A stretch of 64,000 nt of DNA from Planctomycetota bacterium (GTDB taxonomy: Bacteria; Planctomycetota; UBA1135), in assembly GCA_027623295.1 (NCBI GenBank), contig JAQBXR010000012.1:32121-96120 (forward strand), given 5' to 3'. The notes under the pieces were generated by a model, which was not told the origin of the DNA, did no database searches, and saw nothing but the letters and a program-made list of their open reading frames with translations. Position 1 is the first letter of the stretch. Each line of letters opens with the position of its first letter. Positions 49,535 to 56,906 of this stretch are shown in pieces. The position numbers were made by a program, and so were the translations under genes.

Positions 49535-50968
49535 TTACTGCGAGGAATCGGTAAACGGCACACCCGATGCGCGCCAAGCAGAGATATCTTGCCGAGGCAA
49601 GTGCAAGCTAAAACGGTCGGAGGAGAAAGGGCTCTTCTTTGAGCCATCGAGGAAAGCACCCTTGCGCAGCAAAAGCTCGACCGAGCTGTTCTTATGCAAG
49701 ATCACTTCTAAAGAGTCTGCTTCAATGGTTTTCACCAGGCGCCCCGAGTTGTCGTGCCAGTTGATTTGCACTAAGCGGAGCAAGTTGCCATCGACGGATT
49801 CGAGCGAGGACAAACGATAAAAGCTAAATGATCCGCGCAGCGAAATGAGGTCGTCTAAGGCCTTGCGTACTTTGTGCGCATCGCTCATGAAGTTTCCGGC
49901 CGGTGGAGTGACTCCCTCGGAATTCGGCGTTGCGTTCGACACCACTGGCGCGGCCTGCAAAGTGCTTTCCTTTAGCTCCGGGAAATGCTCCATCCATGCA
50001 TTTAGGTTTTGGCTTTCTAAATCCAAACGCATGCCTGCCTCGGGCAAGGCAGTACGCAAACCCTCGGCGGTGAGGCTGCCATCGAAGAAGCGCAACACCA
50101 AGACACCGCTCATGCGATGCATTTCGAACTCCAAGCGATCGGCATGGACAATGGTGTCGACCAGACCTTCGCGGTTCCAGGACATCCAGGTGACATCGGC
50201 CAAAGCGGCTTTTCCGGGCACCCGGGTGGCTTGTTGCAAACGCAGGGCGCTATAGCCATCTGCGGCTAACAAACCGTTGACCACACCGACCCAAGTTATT
50301 GCCGGCGCGAGGACTTTCGCTGCAACGCTCGCTGGCTCCACCGCAGTTGATTCTCCAGGCAAGTTCAAATCAACATTGGCCAGAGGTTGCACAAGCTCAG
50401 CCTTGGAGGCCTTTTCAACATCGGCCTTGTACTTTTCCTCGGCAAGCGCGAACTCCTTCATAAGGTTCAGCTTCTCCTCTTCCGACAACAACAGCTTTGC
50501 GGTCAAATCCCCAAGCTGCTCACGATCCGAAGCTTGCCCAGCAATCACCTTCTCCATATTGGCATTCATAGTTTTGAATGCAGCAACCAGTTCGGTGTTG
50601 TCTGGGCCTTGCACAGTGATTTCTGCGGGTGGCACATTCACCACCGCAGGCTCTTGCTGCACCACCACTGGAAGCACCTCGCCGGCAGACTTGTCCTGCC
50701 ACATGACGAAAGCCACTAAAGCCAAACCGCATCCGAGAATGACGCCACCCATGGCCATGAGAGGACCGTTCGCCCGGTTTTGCGCAGACTTCTCTTCTTC
50801 CAAGGACTCCAAGCGATCAAGCAAGGACTCTTGCACTTCAGCAAGGCGCCGGAAGGAGCGGTTCAACGCTTGCACGTCGCGCAGACGCAACAACGAACCC
50901 GATTGGGTGGCTGCTTGACGCGCTAGTTGCTGATCTTGGTCGAGAAGGGGTTCGAGCGAATCACTCAT
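49535..50968 (-). CDS. hypothetical single-pass membrane protein with coiled coil
   Basis: Not recognised. A cytoplasmic N-terminal helix of ~75 residues (LNRSFRRLAEVQESLLDRLESLEEEK) precedes one membrane span (AMGGVILGCGLALVAFVMW), then a ~100-residue predicted coiled coil and a beta-rich C-terminal region of about 250 residues. Two stretches look like a repeat: LVLRFFDGSLTAEGLRTAL and VELLLRKGAFLDGSKKSPF follow similar LEFEMHR/LEVILHK strands. ATG 50968 overlaps the upstream stop by 8 nt. It is conserved in operon position between a lipoprotein and xseA, suggesting an envelope role. Confidence 0.6.
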   Translation of the reverse strand: MSDSLEPLLDQDQQLARQAATQSGSLLRLRDVQALNRSFRRLAEVQESLLDRLESLEEEKSAQNRANGPLMAMGGVILGCGLALVAFVMWQDKSAGEVLPVVVQQEPAVVNVPPAEITVQGPDNTELVAAFKTMNANMEKVIAGQASDREQLGDLTAKLLLSEEEKLNLMKEFALAEEKYKADVEKASKAELVQPLANVDLNLPGESTAVEPASVAAKVLAPAITWVGVVNGLLAADGYSALRLQQATRVPGKAALADVTWMSWNREGLVDTIVHADRLEFEMHRMSGVLVLRFFDGSLTAEGLRTALPEAGMRLDLESQNLNAWMEHFPELKESTLQAAPVVSNATPNSEGVTPPAGNFMSDAHKVRKALDDLISLRGSFSFYRLSSLESVDGNLLRLVQINWHDNSGRLVKTIEADSLEVILHKNSSVELLLRKGAFLDGSKKSPFSSDRFSLHLPRQDISAWRASGVPFTDSSQ

Positions 50969-51632
50969 CTTTGAATTCGGCGGGAGCATCTAGGTAGGCA
51001 CGACGTTGCGGTTCGCTCCAACTCTGTGCCGAGAGCTCTATCGTAAGTGCGCCGCGTTGCCACTGCAGAGATGCATCGGAAGCAACCGGAGGTGTGGCAG
51101 GAGCCGCAACTAAATAGGTCAACCGAGTGGATTGAGAATCCGATGGCAAGTATTCCTGAACGCCAGCTGTGACGCCATTCCAATACAGACGTGCGCGCGC
51201 ATCGACCTCTTCCGGAGGATCTCCAAGTGCTGAGAACAGGGCGCCATCGACCACCACTTGGCCTAAGGCTCGCTGCCCTCCTGGTTCCATGACCTGCACA
51301 CGCAACAAACGGGTGTCCTCGGGGATGGAAAAGGTGAAGCGGAACAAGTCCTCTTCGCCTCCAATGGTTGCATTCGAATGCGCCGGCAAGCTCATTTCTT
51401 CGACCAACAAAAAGGGGCCACCCTCTTGGCCACCGGTCCAAGCCCGACGCCCTTGCAGTTGAATGCTGGCGGCGGCTCCAAGTGTTGGGTCCACGGCCTC
51501 GCTGCGCCCACATGCGGGCAACAAGATTGCCAGGCTGAATAAAACCGATGCGCAGGTAGCGCCAGTTCCTATTCGTCGTGGTCGGCCCAAATCTCTTTGT
51601 CGTTCTTGTTCTCGTTCCACCAGGTGGTCCAA
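50961..51632 (-). CDS. hypothetical lipoprotein (start uncertain)
   Basis: The protein carries a signal-like stretch ASVLFSLAILLPACGRS, a lipobox with Cys, followed by a beta-rich mature region of about 180 residues with no recognised domain. The only standard in-frame starts (TTG 51632, GTG 51620) lie inside the upstream gene and would add a charged 25-residue leader before the signal peptide. The real start may be a non-canonical codon near the stop of the upstream gene at 51569. The stop overlaps the next gene. Confidence 0.55.
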   Translation of the reverse strand: MDHLVEREQERQRDLGRPRRIGTGATCASVLFSLAILLPACGRSEAVDPTLGAAASIQLQGRRAWTGGQEGGPFLLVEEMSLPAHSNATIGGEEDLFRFTFSIPEDTRLLRVQVMEPGGQRALGQVVVDGALFSALGDPPEEVDARARLYWNGVTAGVQEYLPSDSQSTRLTYLVAAPATPPVASDASLQWQRGALTIELSAQSWSEPQRRAYLDAPAEFKDE

Positions 51633-52426
51633 GCTTGGGGGTCACTTTGGCTAGTGCCGGTTAAAGCCTCCAAAGCATTGCGCATGGCCTGTCCGGTTTG
51701 ACGGTATTTCTTCTGCGCTTCTTCATCAGTCTTATTAGTGATGGTCGACTCCCAGTTCTGTGACAAGAGTTGAGTCAAACGCTCCACGGCATCATGGCGC
51801 AAACTACCTGGTGCACCACCAAACTGCGCCAAGGCTTCACTGGCCTTTGCAATGAAGAGATACTCGTGATGGTCCAGTAAGGCGGTAAGTTCTTCGGTGA
51901 ACTCTTCGTAGGCATGGGTGTAGCCCACTTGCTCTAGACATAGACCGAGGAAATCGGGCTCAGCCTTGAACTTCTTGTTCTCAAAAGCCTTCCACAGATA
52001 ATGCGCACCGACCGAACCCATTTGACCCAAAGTGTAGGCCGACGCCTTAAACAACTGCAGGTTTGCCTCAGTCAGAGCTTTGCGCCCCTTATGAGTCATG
52101 GCAGAATAAACCTTCTCCGCCAAAGTATTCTGAAACTTGAGTTGCACTTTGCGGTCATTCAACAAAGCTTTCTTATCTCCTTCCCCAATGGAAATGGAAT
52201 CATCAATGCTGTCGATTTTGCCTTGCGCTTCGCGGTGAAAGCCAACAAAAGTATCCATCAGGTTGATGGCTTCCCCTTCATCTGTTTTGCTTTTGAGGAT
52301 TGCATCGAAGCGAGCAAATTCCTCTTTCAGGTCAGGCGCTTGCAAGCTGAGCGCGAGTGGAGTCATGACTGCAAGGTCCGTAGTCAAAGGTGCAGAAAGG
52401 AAAGTCAGGGTGAGAAGTGCGAGCAT
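51569..52426 (-). CDS. hypothetical secreted helical protein
   Basis: Not recognised. ATG 52426 gives a signal peptide MLALLTLTFLSAPLTT followed by ~260 helical residues, with several HEAT-like pairs (LYTGAHYLWKAFENKKF region, YLFIAKASEALAQFGGAPGSLRHDAVERL) and a Trp-rich tail (WTTWWNENKNDKEIWADHDE). The C-terminal pattern AMRNALEALTGTSQSDPQAWTTWW resembles motifs in planctomycetal HEAT-repeat proteins ending in W-x-x-WW. It may bind proteins in the periplasm. Confidence 0.6.
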   Translation of the reverse strand: MLALLTLTFLSAPLTTDLAVMTPLALSLQAPDLKEEFARFDAILKSKTDEGEAINLMDTFVGFHREAQGKIDSIDDSISIGEGDKKALLNDRKVQLKFQNTLAEKVYSAMTHKGRKALTEANLQLFKASAYTLGQMGSVGAHYLWKAFENKKFKAEPDFLGLCLEQVGYTHAYEEFTEELTALLDHHEYLFIAKASEALAQFGGAPGSLRHDAVERLTQLLSQNWESTITNKTDEEAQKKYRQTGQAMRNALEALTGTSQSDPQAWTTWWNENKNDKEIWADHDE

Positions 52427-52433
52427 GGTGCAA

Positions 52434-53276
52434 TCAGATTTGGGTGATCGACGAGATGTAAGCGACGTAAGCTTCCCGAATTCGTTGTAGAGCAGGTCCA
52501 CTAGGGCCCGGAAGCTGGTCTCTCCACTGCAGGATACAGGCAACCGGAGTCAAGCCAATCACTGCATTGGTGATATATACCTCTACGGCCGAAGACAGTT
52601 CTGTTAACTCGATTCTTCGCTCAAATACCGGAATGTCGGCTGCCCTACAGGCCTTAAGGACCGTTTGGCGGGTGACCCCTCCCAAAATTCCCCGATCTAG
52701 GCCAGGGGTGTGGAGGGCATCGTCCATCCACAGAAAGAGATTGGTGGAGGTGCCTTCGGCTAAATCACCGTCAACGGTGCGCAAAATGGCATCGTAGGCG
52801 CCAAGATCATGAGCCTTTTTGCGCGCGACTTGAAGGCCAATGCGCGACACCGTTTTCGCGCCGGCAATGGGGTCCAACGGATCGAGCCGATGCTCCGAAA
52901 TTTGTAGAATTACGGATTCCCTTGGCGCAGGTTCAGGCCCGGCCGTCCACAGGAAGTGTTGTTGCTCTTCCAGTCCACGCAGAACGGTTAAGCGAACCCG
53001 CCAGTTACCCCGTTCCAAGTGTTGCGAGAAGTCTTGGTATTGCGCAGTGAGAGTTCTAAGCGGGACCTCGAAGCCGGTTAGGTTGGCGCTATGGGTGAGG
53101 CGCGCATCGTGTTGCGGCAACATGGGCGACGGCACCCCACCGCGCACCAAGAAGGTTTCAAAAATGCCTTCTCCGCGTAAAACTCCAGGCCAACCGGCAA
53201 ACAAGGACGGCAACTCGGTGGAGGCTAAGCAGCCATCCAACATGAGGATTTGCGTCGGGTCTTGGACGGGCTTCAT
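52434..53276 (-). CDS. pabC: aminotransferase class IV, aminodeoxychorismate lyase-like
   Basis: This 280-residue PLP fold-type IV enzyme has GVLRGEGIFETFLVRGG at the N-terminus, an internal GAKTVSRIGLQ segment with the likely PLP Lys, DGDLAEGTSTNLFLW and GILGGVTRQTVL. Co-transcription with pabB (4-nt overlap) supports conversion of aminodeoxychorismate to p-aminobenzoate for folate. Branched-chain or D-amino-acid aminotransferase activity is the alternative. Confidence 0.85.
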   Translation of the reverse strand: MKPVQDPTQILMLDGCLASTELPSLFAGWPGVLRGEGIFETFLVRGGVPSPMLPQHDARLTHSANLTGFEVPLRTLTAQYQDFSQHLERGNWRVRLTVLRGLEEQQHFLWTAGPEPAPRESVILQISEHRLDPLDPIAGAKTVSRIGLQVARKKAHDLGAYDAILRTVDGDLAEGTSTNLFLWMDDALHTPGLDRGILGGVTRQTVLKACRAADIPVFERRIELTELSSAVEVYITNAVIGLTPVACILQWRDQLPGPSGPALQRIREAYVAYISSITQI

Positions 53277-54643
53277 ACGCCGGTAAGGTAACGTCCCTTG
53301 AGCAGGGTCTCATGCCATTCTCGTTCTGGGTCGGAATCCCACACGATGCCCGCACCGACCGCCAGCCTTAAGCGATCGCGGGAAAGGGTGGCGGTGCGAA
53401 TCAGGACGGAAAAATCGGCGTGCGGTTCGGGGCCGGGAATCCAATAACCGAGGCATCCGCAGTAGGGACCGCGCGGCCGACCTTCCAGTTCGGCAATGGC
53501 TTGTAAGGCACGGACCTTCGGAGCGCCGGTGACCGATGCTGGCGGGAAGGTTGCGCGCAGTAAGGCCGCAATGCCTTTTTCTGGATTCCACTTGGCGCGC
53601 ACCGTGGCGATGCGATGAAACAAAGTGGAGTAAGTCTCTACCTCCCCTGCCGACGTCACTTCCACCGCCCCCACGTCTGCGATGCGGCCTAAATCATTCC
53701 GCGCCATATCGACAATCATGGTTAACTCCGCGACTTCCTTTTGATCGACATTAAGGTTTTGCGCAATGACTGCATCTTCCGCCGGAGTGTTGCCGCGCTG
53801 CGCGGTTCCCTTAATCGGTTCGGTGAGTAAGGAAGCACCGCGGACCTGCAGAAACCGTTCCGGAGAATGCGAGAGCAAAGCATGGCCGCGCGCATCTTCC
53901 CAGTAGGCGCTCATGGCCGTGGGTTGGGTGTTGCGGAGTTTGGCGTAGAAGGCGCGTGGGTTATGCGGGAAAGCACCACTTAAAAAGTGGGACAGGTTGG
54001 CCTGAAAGAGTTCGCCTTCACCAATCCAATCACGCAGTTTGGCGACATCGGCGCGGAATCTGTGCTCGCTTATTTCTGCTTCCAGTTTGGCCTCCATAAG
54101 GTCGGGCACCTCATCTGCTGGAGCCACTTGCAATGACTTTAGTTTTTCGAACCAACGCAAGGCACGGGCGCGATCTTCCTTGTCGTGCTTTTGGGCCTGC
54201 AGCAAAAGGCATTCGCCATCGGGCAGCCACACCAAGGCTTGGCGGTAGCGCGCAAAGTGATAATCCGGCCAGCCATCGGGGTAGGGTGGGTTCCACGGAA
54301 AGTTCTCATAAGCATGCCCGCATTCAAAACCGAACCATCCGATCCAGCCGACTCCCAGGTGGGGAAGACCGGCATCGAATCCCCAGGACTCGTCGGCGGA
54401 GGCATCCTCCAGCATTTGCGCTGGGTCAGTGGAACTCAACGGCCATGCACGGTCATCGCCACTGTCGGGATGCATGTTGCCGCTCAAATGTCGGTCCGGC
54501 GACCAGGCCAAAACCGTAAAACCGGTCCCGTTAGAGCTCTCCAGCAGCATGGGTTCCATGCCATCGTCTAAACCCTGCAGGCAAAGCGCAGGCGCTGGCA
54601 TGCTCTTAGAACGAGCGAGGCAGGTAACGCGGAAAGTGGTCAT
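53273..54643 (-). CDS. pabB: aminodeoxychorismate synthase component I
   Basis: This 456-residue chorismate-binding enzyme shows LFQANLSHFLSG, SPERFLQVRG, the PabB-specific LTEPIKGTAQRG, which has the Lys absent from anthranilate synthase's PIAGT, DMARNDLGRIA and FPPASVTGAPKVRAL. The PIKGT motif makes PabB more likely than TrpE. ATG 54643 (MTTFRVT) is preferred; an upstream in-frame codon would overlap xerC. It heads the long pabB-to-nadK run. Confidence 0.92.
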   Translation of the reverse strand: MTTFRVTCLARSKSMPAPALCLQGLDDGMEPMLLESSNGTGFTVLAWSPDRHLSGNMHPDSGDDRAWPLSSTDPAQMLEDASADESWGFDAGLPHLGVGWIGWFGFECGHAYENFPWNPPYPDGWPDYHFARYRQALVWLPDGECLLLQAQKHDKEDRARALRWFEKLKSLQVAPADEVPDLMEAKLEAEISEHRFRADVAKLRDWIGEGELFQANLSHFLSGAFPHNPRAFYAKLRNTQPTAMSAYWEDARGHALLSHSPERFLQVRGASLLTEPIKGTAQRGNTPAEDAVIAQNLNVDQKEVAELTMIVDMARNDLGRIADVGAVEVTSAGEVETYSTLFHRIATVRAKWNPEKGIAALLRATFPPASVTGAPKVRALQAIAELEGRPRGPYCGCLGYWIPGPEPHADFSVLIRTATLSRDRLRLAVGAGIVWDSDPEREWHETLLKGRYLTGV

Positions 54644-54677
54644 GCTGGGACGAGGTGGGGAGATGGGACTCACCCAG

Positions 54678-54683
54678 TATGAT
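54678..54683 (+). promoter_or_regulatory. candidate -10 box of xerC
   Basis: TATGAT (5 of 6 to consensus) ends 7 nt before the xerC ATG at 54691, predicting a leaderless mRNA. Confidence 0.45.
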
Positions 54684-54690
54684 ATTTCCA

Positions 54691-55596
54691 ATGACCCACG
54701 ACCTCCTCCAATTGCGTGCTGCCTTTATGGGGCATTTGCGCGATGTGCGGCAGGTCAGCCCCAATACCTTGAACGCCTATCAACGGGATTTGGTGCGCTT
54801 CTTCACTTATCTGGCACCGGAGCCAGAAGAGTTGCCGTTACCCCCGCCGGTGGAATTACGCACGGCGCGTTTGCGGCTGTACTTGGGCACCCTCACCGAA
54901 GAGGGATTGAGTCCATCGACCTTGGCGCGGCACCTCAGCACCCTGCGCATCTTTTTCGGGTGGATGGAAGAGGTTGGGCACATTCAAACCAACCCGGCGG
55001 TGGCCTTACGTGGACCGCGCAAAGGACGACGTCTGCCGCGCTTCTTGGAAGAAGAGGAGATTGAGCGCTTGCTGGCGGCACCGTGTGCCGAAGACGCAGA
55101 GGAATATCGCGACCGGGCTTTGCTCGAGGTGCTCTACTCCACCGGCTGTCGTGTGGCGGAGTTAGTCGCCCTTAACGAGCACGATGTCGACCTACGCCGC
55201 GGTCTTGCGCGTCTGCAGGGCAAGGGACGCAAGGAGCGTTTGGGCATGTTGGGCAAGCCGGCTTGCTCAGCCTTGGAGCGTTACTTTGTGCATAAAGGCA
55301 TTATGCAGGCAGATCGCGGGACCTTGTTCCTGAACCGCTTTGGCGCTCGCTTGACCGATCGTTCGGTACGCAGGATTCTGGATAAGTGCTTGCAGCGTGC
55401 TGGAATCCATCGGCACTGCTCGCCCCACACCCTGCGACATAGCTTTGCCACCCACCTGCTCAGCCGTGGCGCCGATCTACGCAGTGTGCAAGAACTGCTC
55501 GGTCACGCCAGTTTAGGCAGCACGCAAATCTACACCCACGTCTCGGTGGAAGGGCTGCGCAAGCTGTATCAACAGGCGCATCCGCTGGCTGACTGA
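54691..55596 (+). CDS. xerC: tyrosine recombinase XerC
   Basis: This 301-residue integrase-family protein has an N-terminal SAM-like core-binding domain (VSPNTLNAYQRDLVRFFTYL) and a catalytic domain with Arg in YSTGCRVAELVAL, Lys region GKGRKERLGM, HxxR in SPHTLRHSFATHLLSRG, and LGHASLGSTQIYTHV with the His and nucleophile Tyr. This is the chromosome-dimer resolution recombinase rather than a phage integrase: length and motifs match XerC/D and there is no mobile context. The adjacent tRNA-Glu is not evidence of an island. Confidence 0.93.
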   Translation: MTHDLLQLRAAFMGHLRDVRQVSPNTLNAYQRDLVRFFTYLAPEPEELPLPPPVELRTARLRLYLGTLTEEGLSPSTLARHLSTLRIFFGWMEEVGHIQTNPAVALRGPRKGRRLPRFLEEEEIERLLAAPCAEDAEEYRDRALLEVLYSTGCRVAELVALNEHDVDLRRGLARLQGKGRKERLGMLGKPACSALERYFVHKGIMQADRGTLFLNRFGARLTDRSVRRILDKCLQRAGIHRHCSPHTLRHSFATHLLSRGADLRSVQELLGHASLGSTQIYTHVSVEGLRKLYQQAHPLAD

Positions 55597-55602
55597 GGGC
55601 AT

Positions 55603-55635
55603 AAAAAAACCCGCCAATCTTCGAGAAGATTGACG
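55603..55635 (-). terminator. intrinsic terminator of tRNA-Glu
   Basis: On the minus strand CGTCAATCTT-CTCG-AAGATTGGCG forms a 10-bp stem (one G-U), followed after GG by seven Ts (55603-55609). Confidence 0.9.
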
Positions 55636-55642
55636 AGCTGCT

Positions 55643-55720
55643 TGGTGATCCCAAGGGGATTCGAACCCCTGTTGCCAGGATGAAAACCTGGTGTCCTAGG
55701 CCAGACTAGACGATGGGACC
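55643..55720 (-). tRNA. tRNA-Glu (TTC)
   Basis: The cloverleaf folds on the minus strand: acceptor GGTCCCA pairs with TGGGATC, the anticodon arm is CCAGG-TTTTCAT-CCTGG with anticodon TTC, and the T arm is AGGGG-TTCGAAT-CCCCT. The discriminator A and CCA are encoded. A terminator follows directly. It lies between convergent xerC and the eboE/subtilase run. Confidence 0.97.
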
Positions 55721-55762
55721 GGGTGCCCTACGGGCAAACCGGCGGGAAAGATATATGCCGTC

Positions 55763-56899
55763 CTACCTCGTGTCAAGCTTGAGAGCCTGAATACACGACA
55801 AACTTTCGTCGACCATGGTGCCGACCTGCCCACGCTCTGCCAAGAACTCGGCGGGCAGCACCGGAAGAGTATAAGTTTCGAGCTCAAAGTCGCGGATGCC
55901 AGCGTTCAGGCATTGGCTGACGGCCTCTTTCCATGGCGTCCCACTGAGCCCGCCAGGGTACTCAGAACGCGAAACCGGCACGTGGCAATGCACTCGGAGA
56001 TTGGACCACTTAGCTGCGTCTGGGAGCCCTAAAAAGGCTGGCATGTCCGGAAAAGACGCGGCCACGCCATCGGGCTGGTCGCCACGCACCTGATGCAGGT
56101 AGGGATCGTCGGTAAGTGCCTGAAGAAGCGCCAAGGATTCAGAAGTTGGATGCCCTGGAATCGCCAGGGCCGAAGAAATCTGCACCTTGCCCACCCGCAC
56201 GCCGGTGTTGTGCAAAGTTTCGAGCACTTCGCTTGCCGATTCCCCCACCACCGCACCATGGCAAAGATCCCAACATACGCCGAGTTGGGGCAGCAGGTCC
56301 TGTGGGATGTGGTGGTACAACCAGGTCGCCAAATCGCTGACCCGTTCAAAGTTGCCATCGGGTTCGGGCTCAATCGCAAGGATGATGTCGCGCTGAAACT
56401 GCCTCCCCAAATGCTGCAAACATGCGGCGGTGAAGAGTAGATGTTTCAGCGTGTCCGGATGAGCCAGTGCCTTCGGTCCATATCCAATCGGGCAGGTGGA
56501 AATGGATAAAGGCCGGTCATCGTCCGGTGCAAGTTCTGCGAGTAAATGCGCAACCTGTACCGTGAACTCGGAACGCTCTGGCGAACTCCAATCCGGCAGA
56601 AATGCCGACTCTTTCACCGAGCTTGCATGAAAATCGCCAAATGGAAAGGCATTGGCGGTCCATGCCGGGACACTAGCCTCAGACAGGGCTTGGCGGATGT
56701 CCTCCAGCAGCGTTTTCGATGCTGCGATTTCCGCAGCTGCACGCGCGGAAAAATGCAGGCCAAAACCGAAAGGTCCGGTTTTCCCGGCTGCCTTCAATCC
56801 ATCAGTCCAAGCGCGCACCGGCCCACGCAAGGCAGCCAAGACCGCGTCCGGCCCATCTGCAGGAAAGACATTCCCACACAGGGCTAGGCGCGGTTGCAT
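55763..56899 (-). CDS. eboE: EboE-like TIM-barrel protein
   Basis: This 378-residue xylose-isomerase-like barrel shows the EboE layout: LALCGNVFPADG, FGFGLHFSARAAAEIA, FPFGDFHASSVKE, DWSSPERSEFTVQVAHLLAEL, ISTCPIGYGPKA, LAIEPEPDG, and VCWDLCHGAV carrying metal-type Asp/His. EboE belongs to the ebo cluster implicated in moving metabolites to the periplasm in cyanobacteria and others. None of eboA-D or eboF is nearby, so its role here is open. It follows the subtilase gene by 7 bp on the same strand. Confidence 0.78.
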   Translation of the reverse strand: MQPRLALCGNVFPADGPDAVLAALRGPVRAWTDGLKAAGKTGPFGFGLHFSARAAAEIAASKTLLEDIRQALSEASVPAWTANAFPFGDFHASSVKESAFLPDWSSPERSEFTVQVAHLLAELAPDDDRPLSISTCPIGYGPKALAHPDTLKHLLFTAACLQHLGRQFQRDIILAIEPEPDGNFERVSDLATWLYHHIPQDLLPQLGVCWDLCHGAVVGESASEVLETLHNTGVRVGKVQISSALAIPGHPTSESLALLQALTDDPYLHQVRGDQPDGVAASFPDMPAFLGLPDAAKWSNLRVHCHVPVSRSEYPGGLSGTPWKEAVSQCLNAGIRDFELETYTLPVLPAEFLAERGQVGTMVDESLSCIQALKLDTR

Positions 56900-56906
56900 G
56901 CTCTAC

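Noticed and set aside
50965-51645. An alternative reading frame of similar length over the lipoprotein gene
   Set aside because: It is Arg/Trp/Cys-rich with no domain, whereas the chosen frame has a lipobox and overlaps the next gene in a typical coupled manner.
54691-55720. Integrase next to a tRNA as a genomic-island boundary
   Set aside because: The recombinase has XerC length and motifs, the tRNA points the other way with its own terminator, and no att duplication of the tRNA 3' end was seen.
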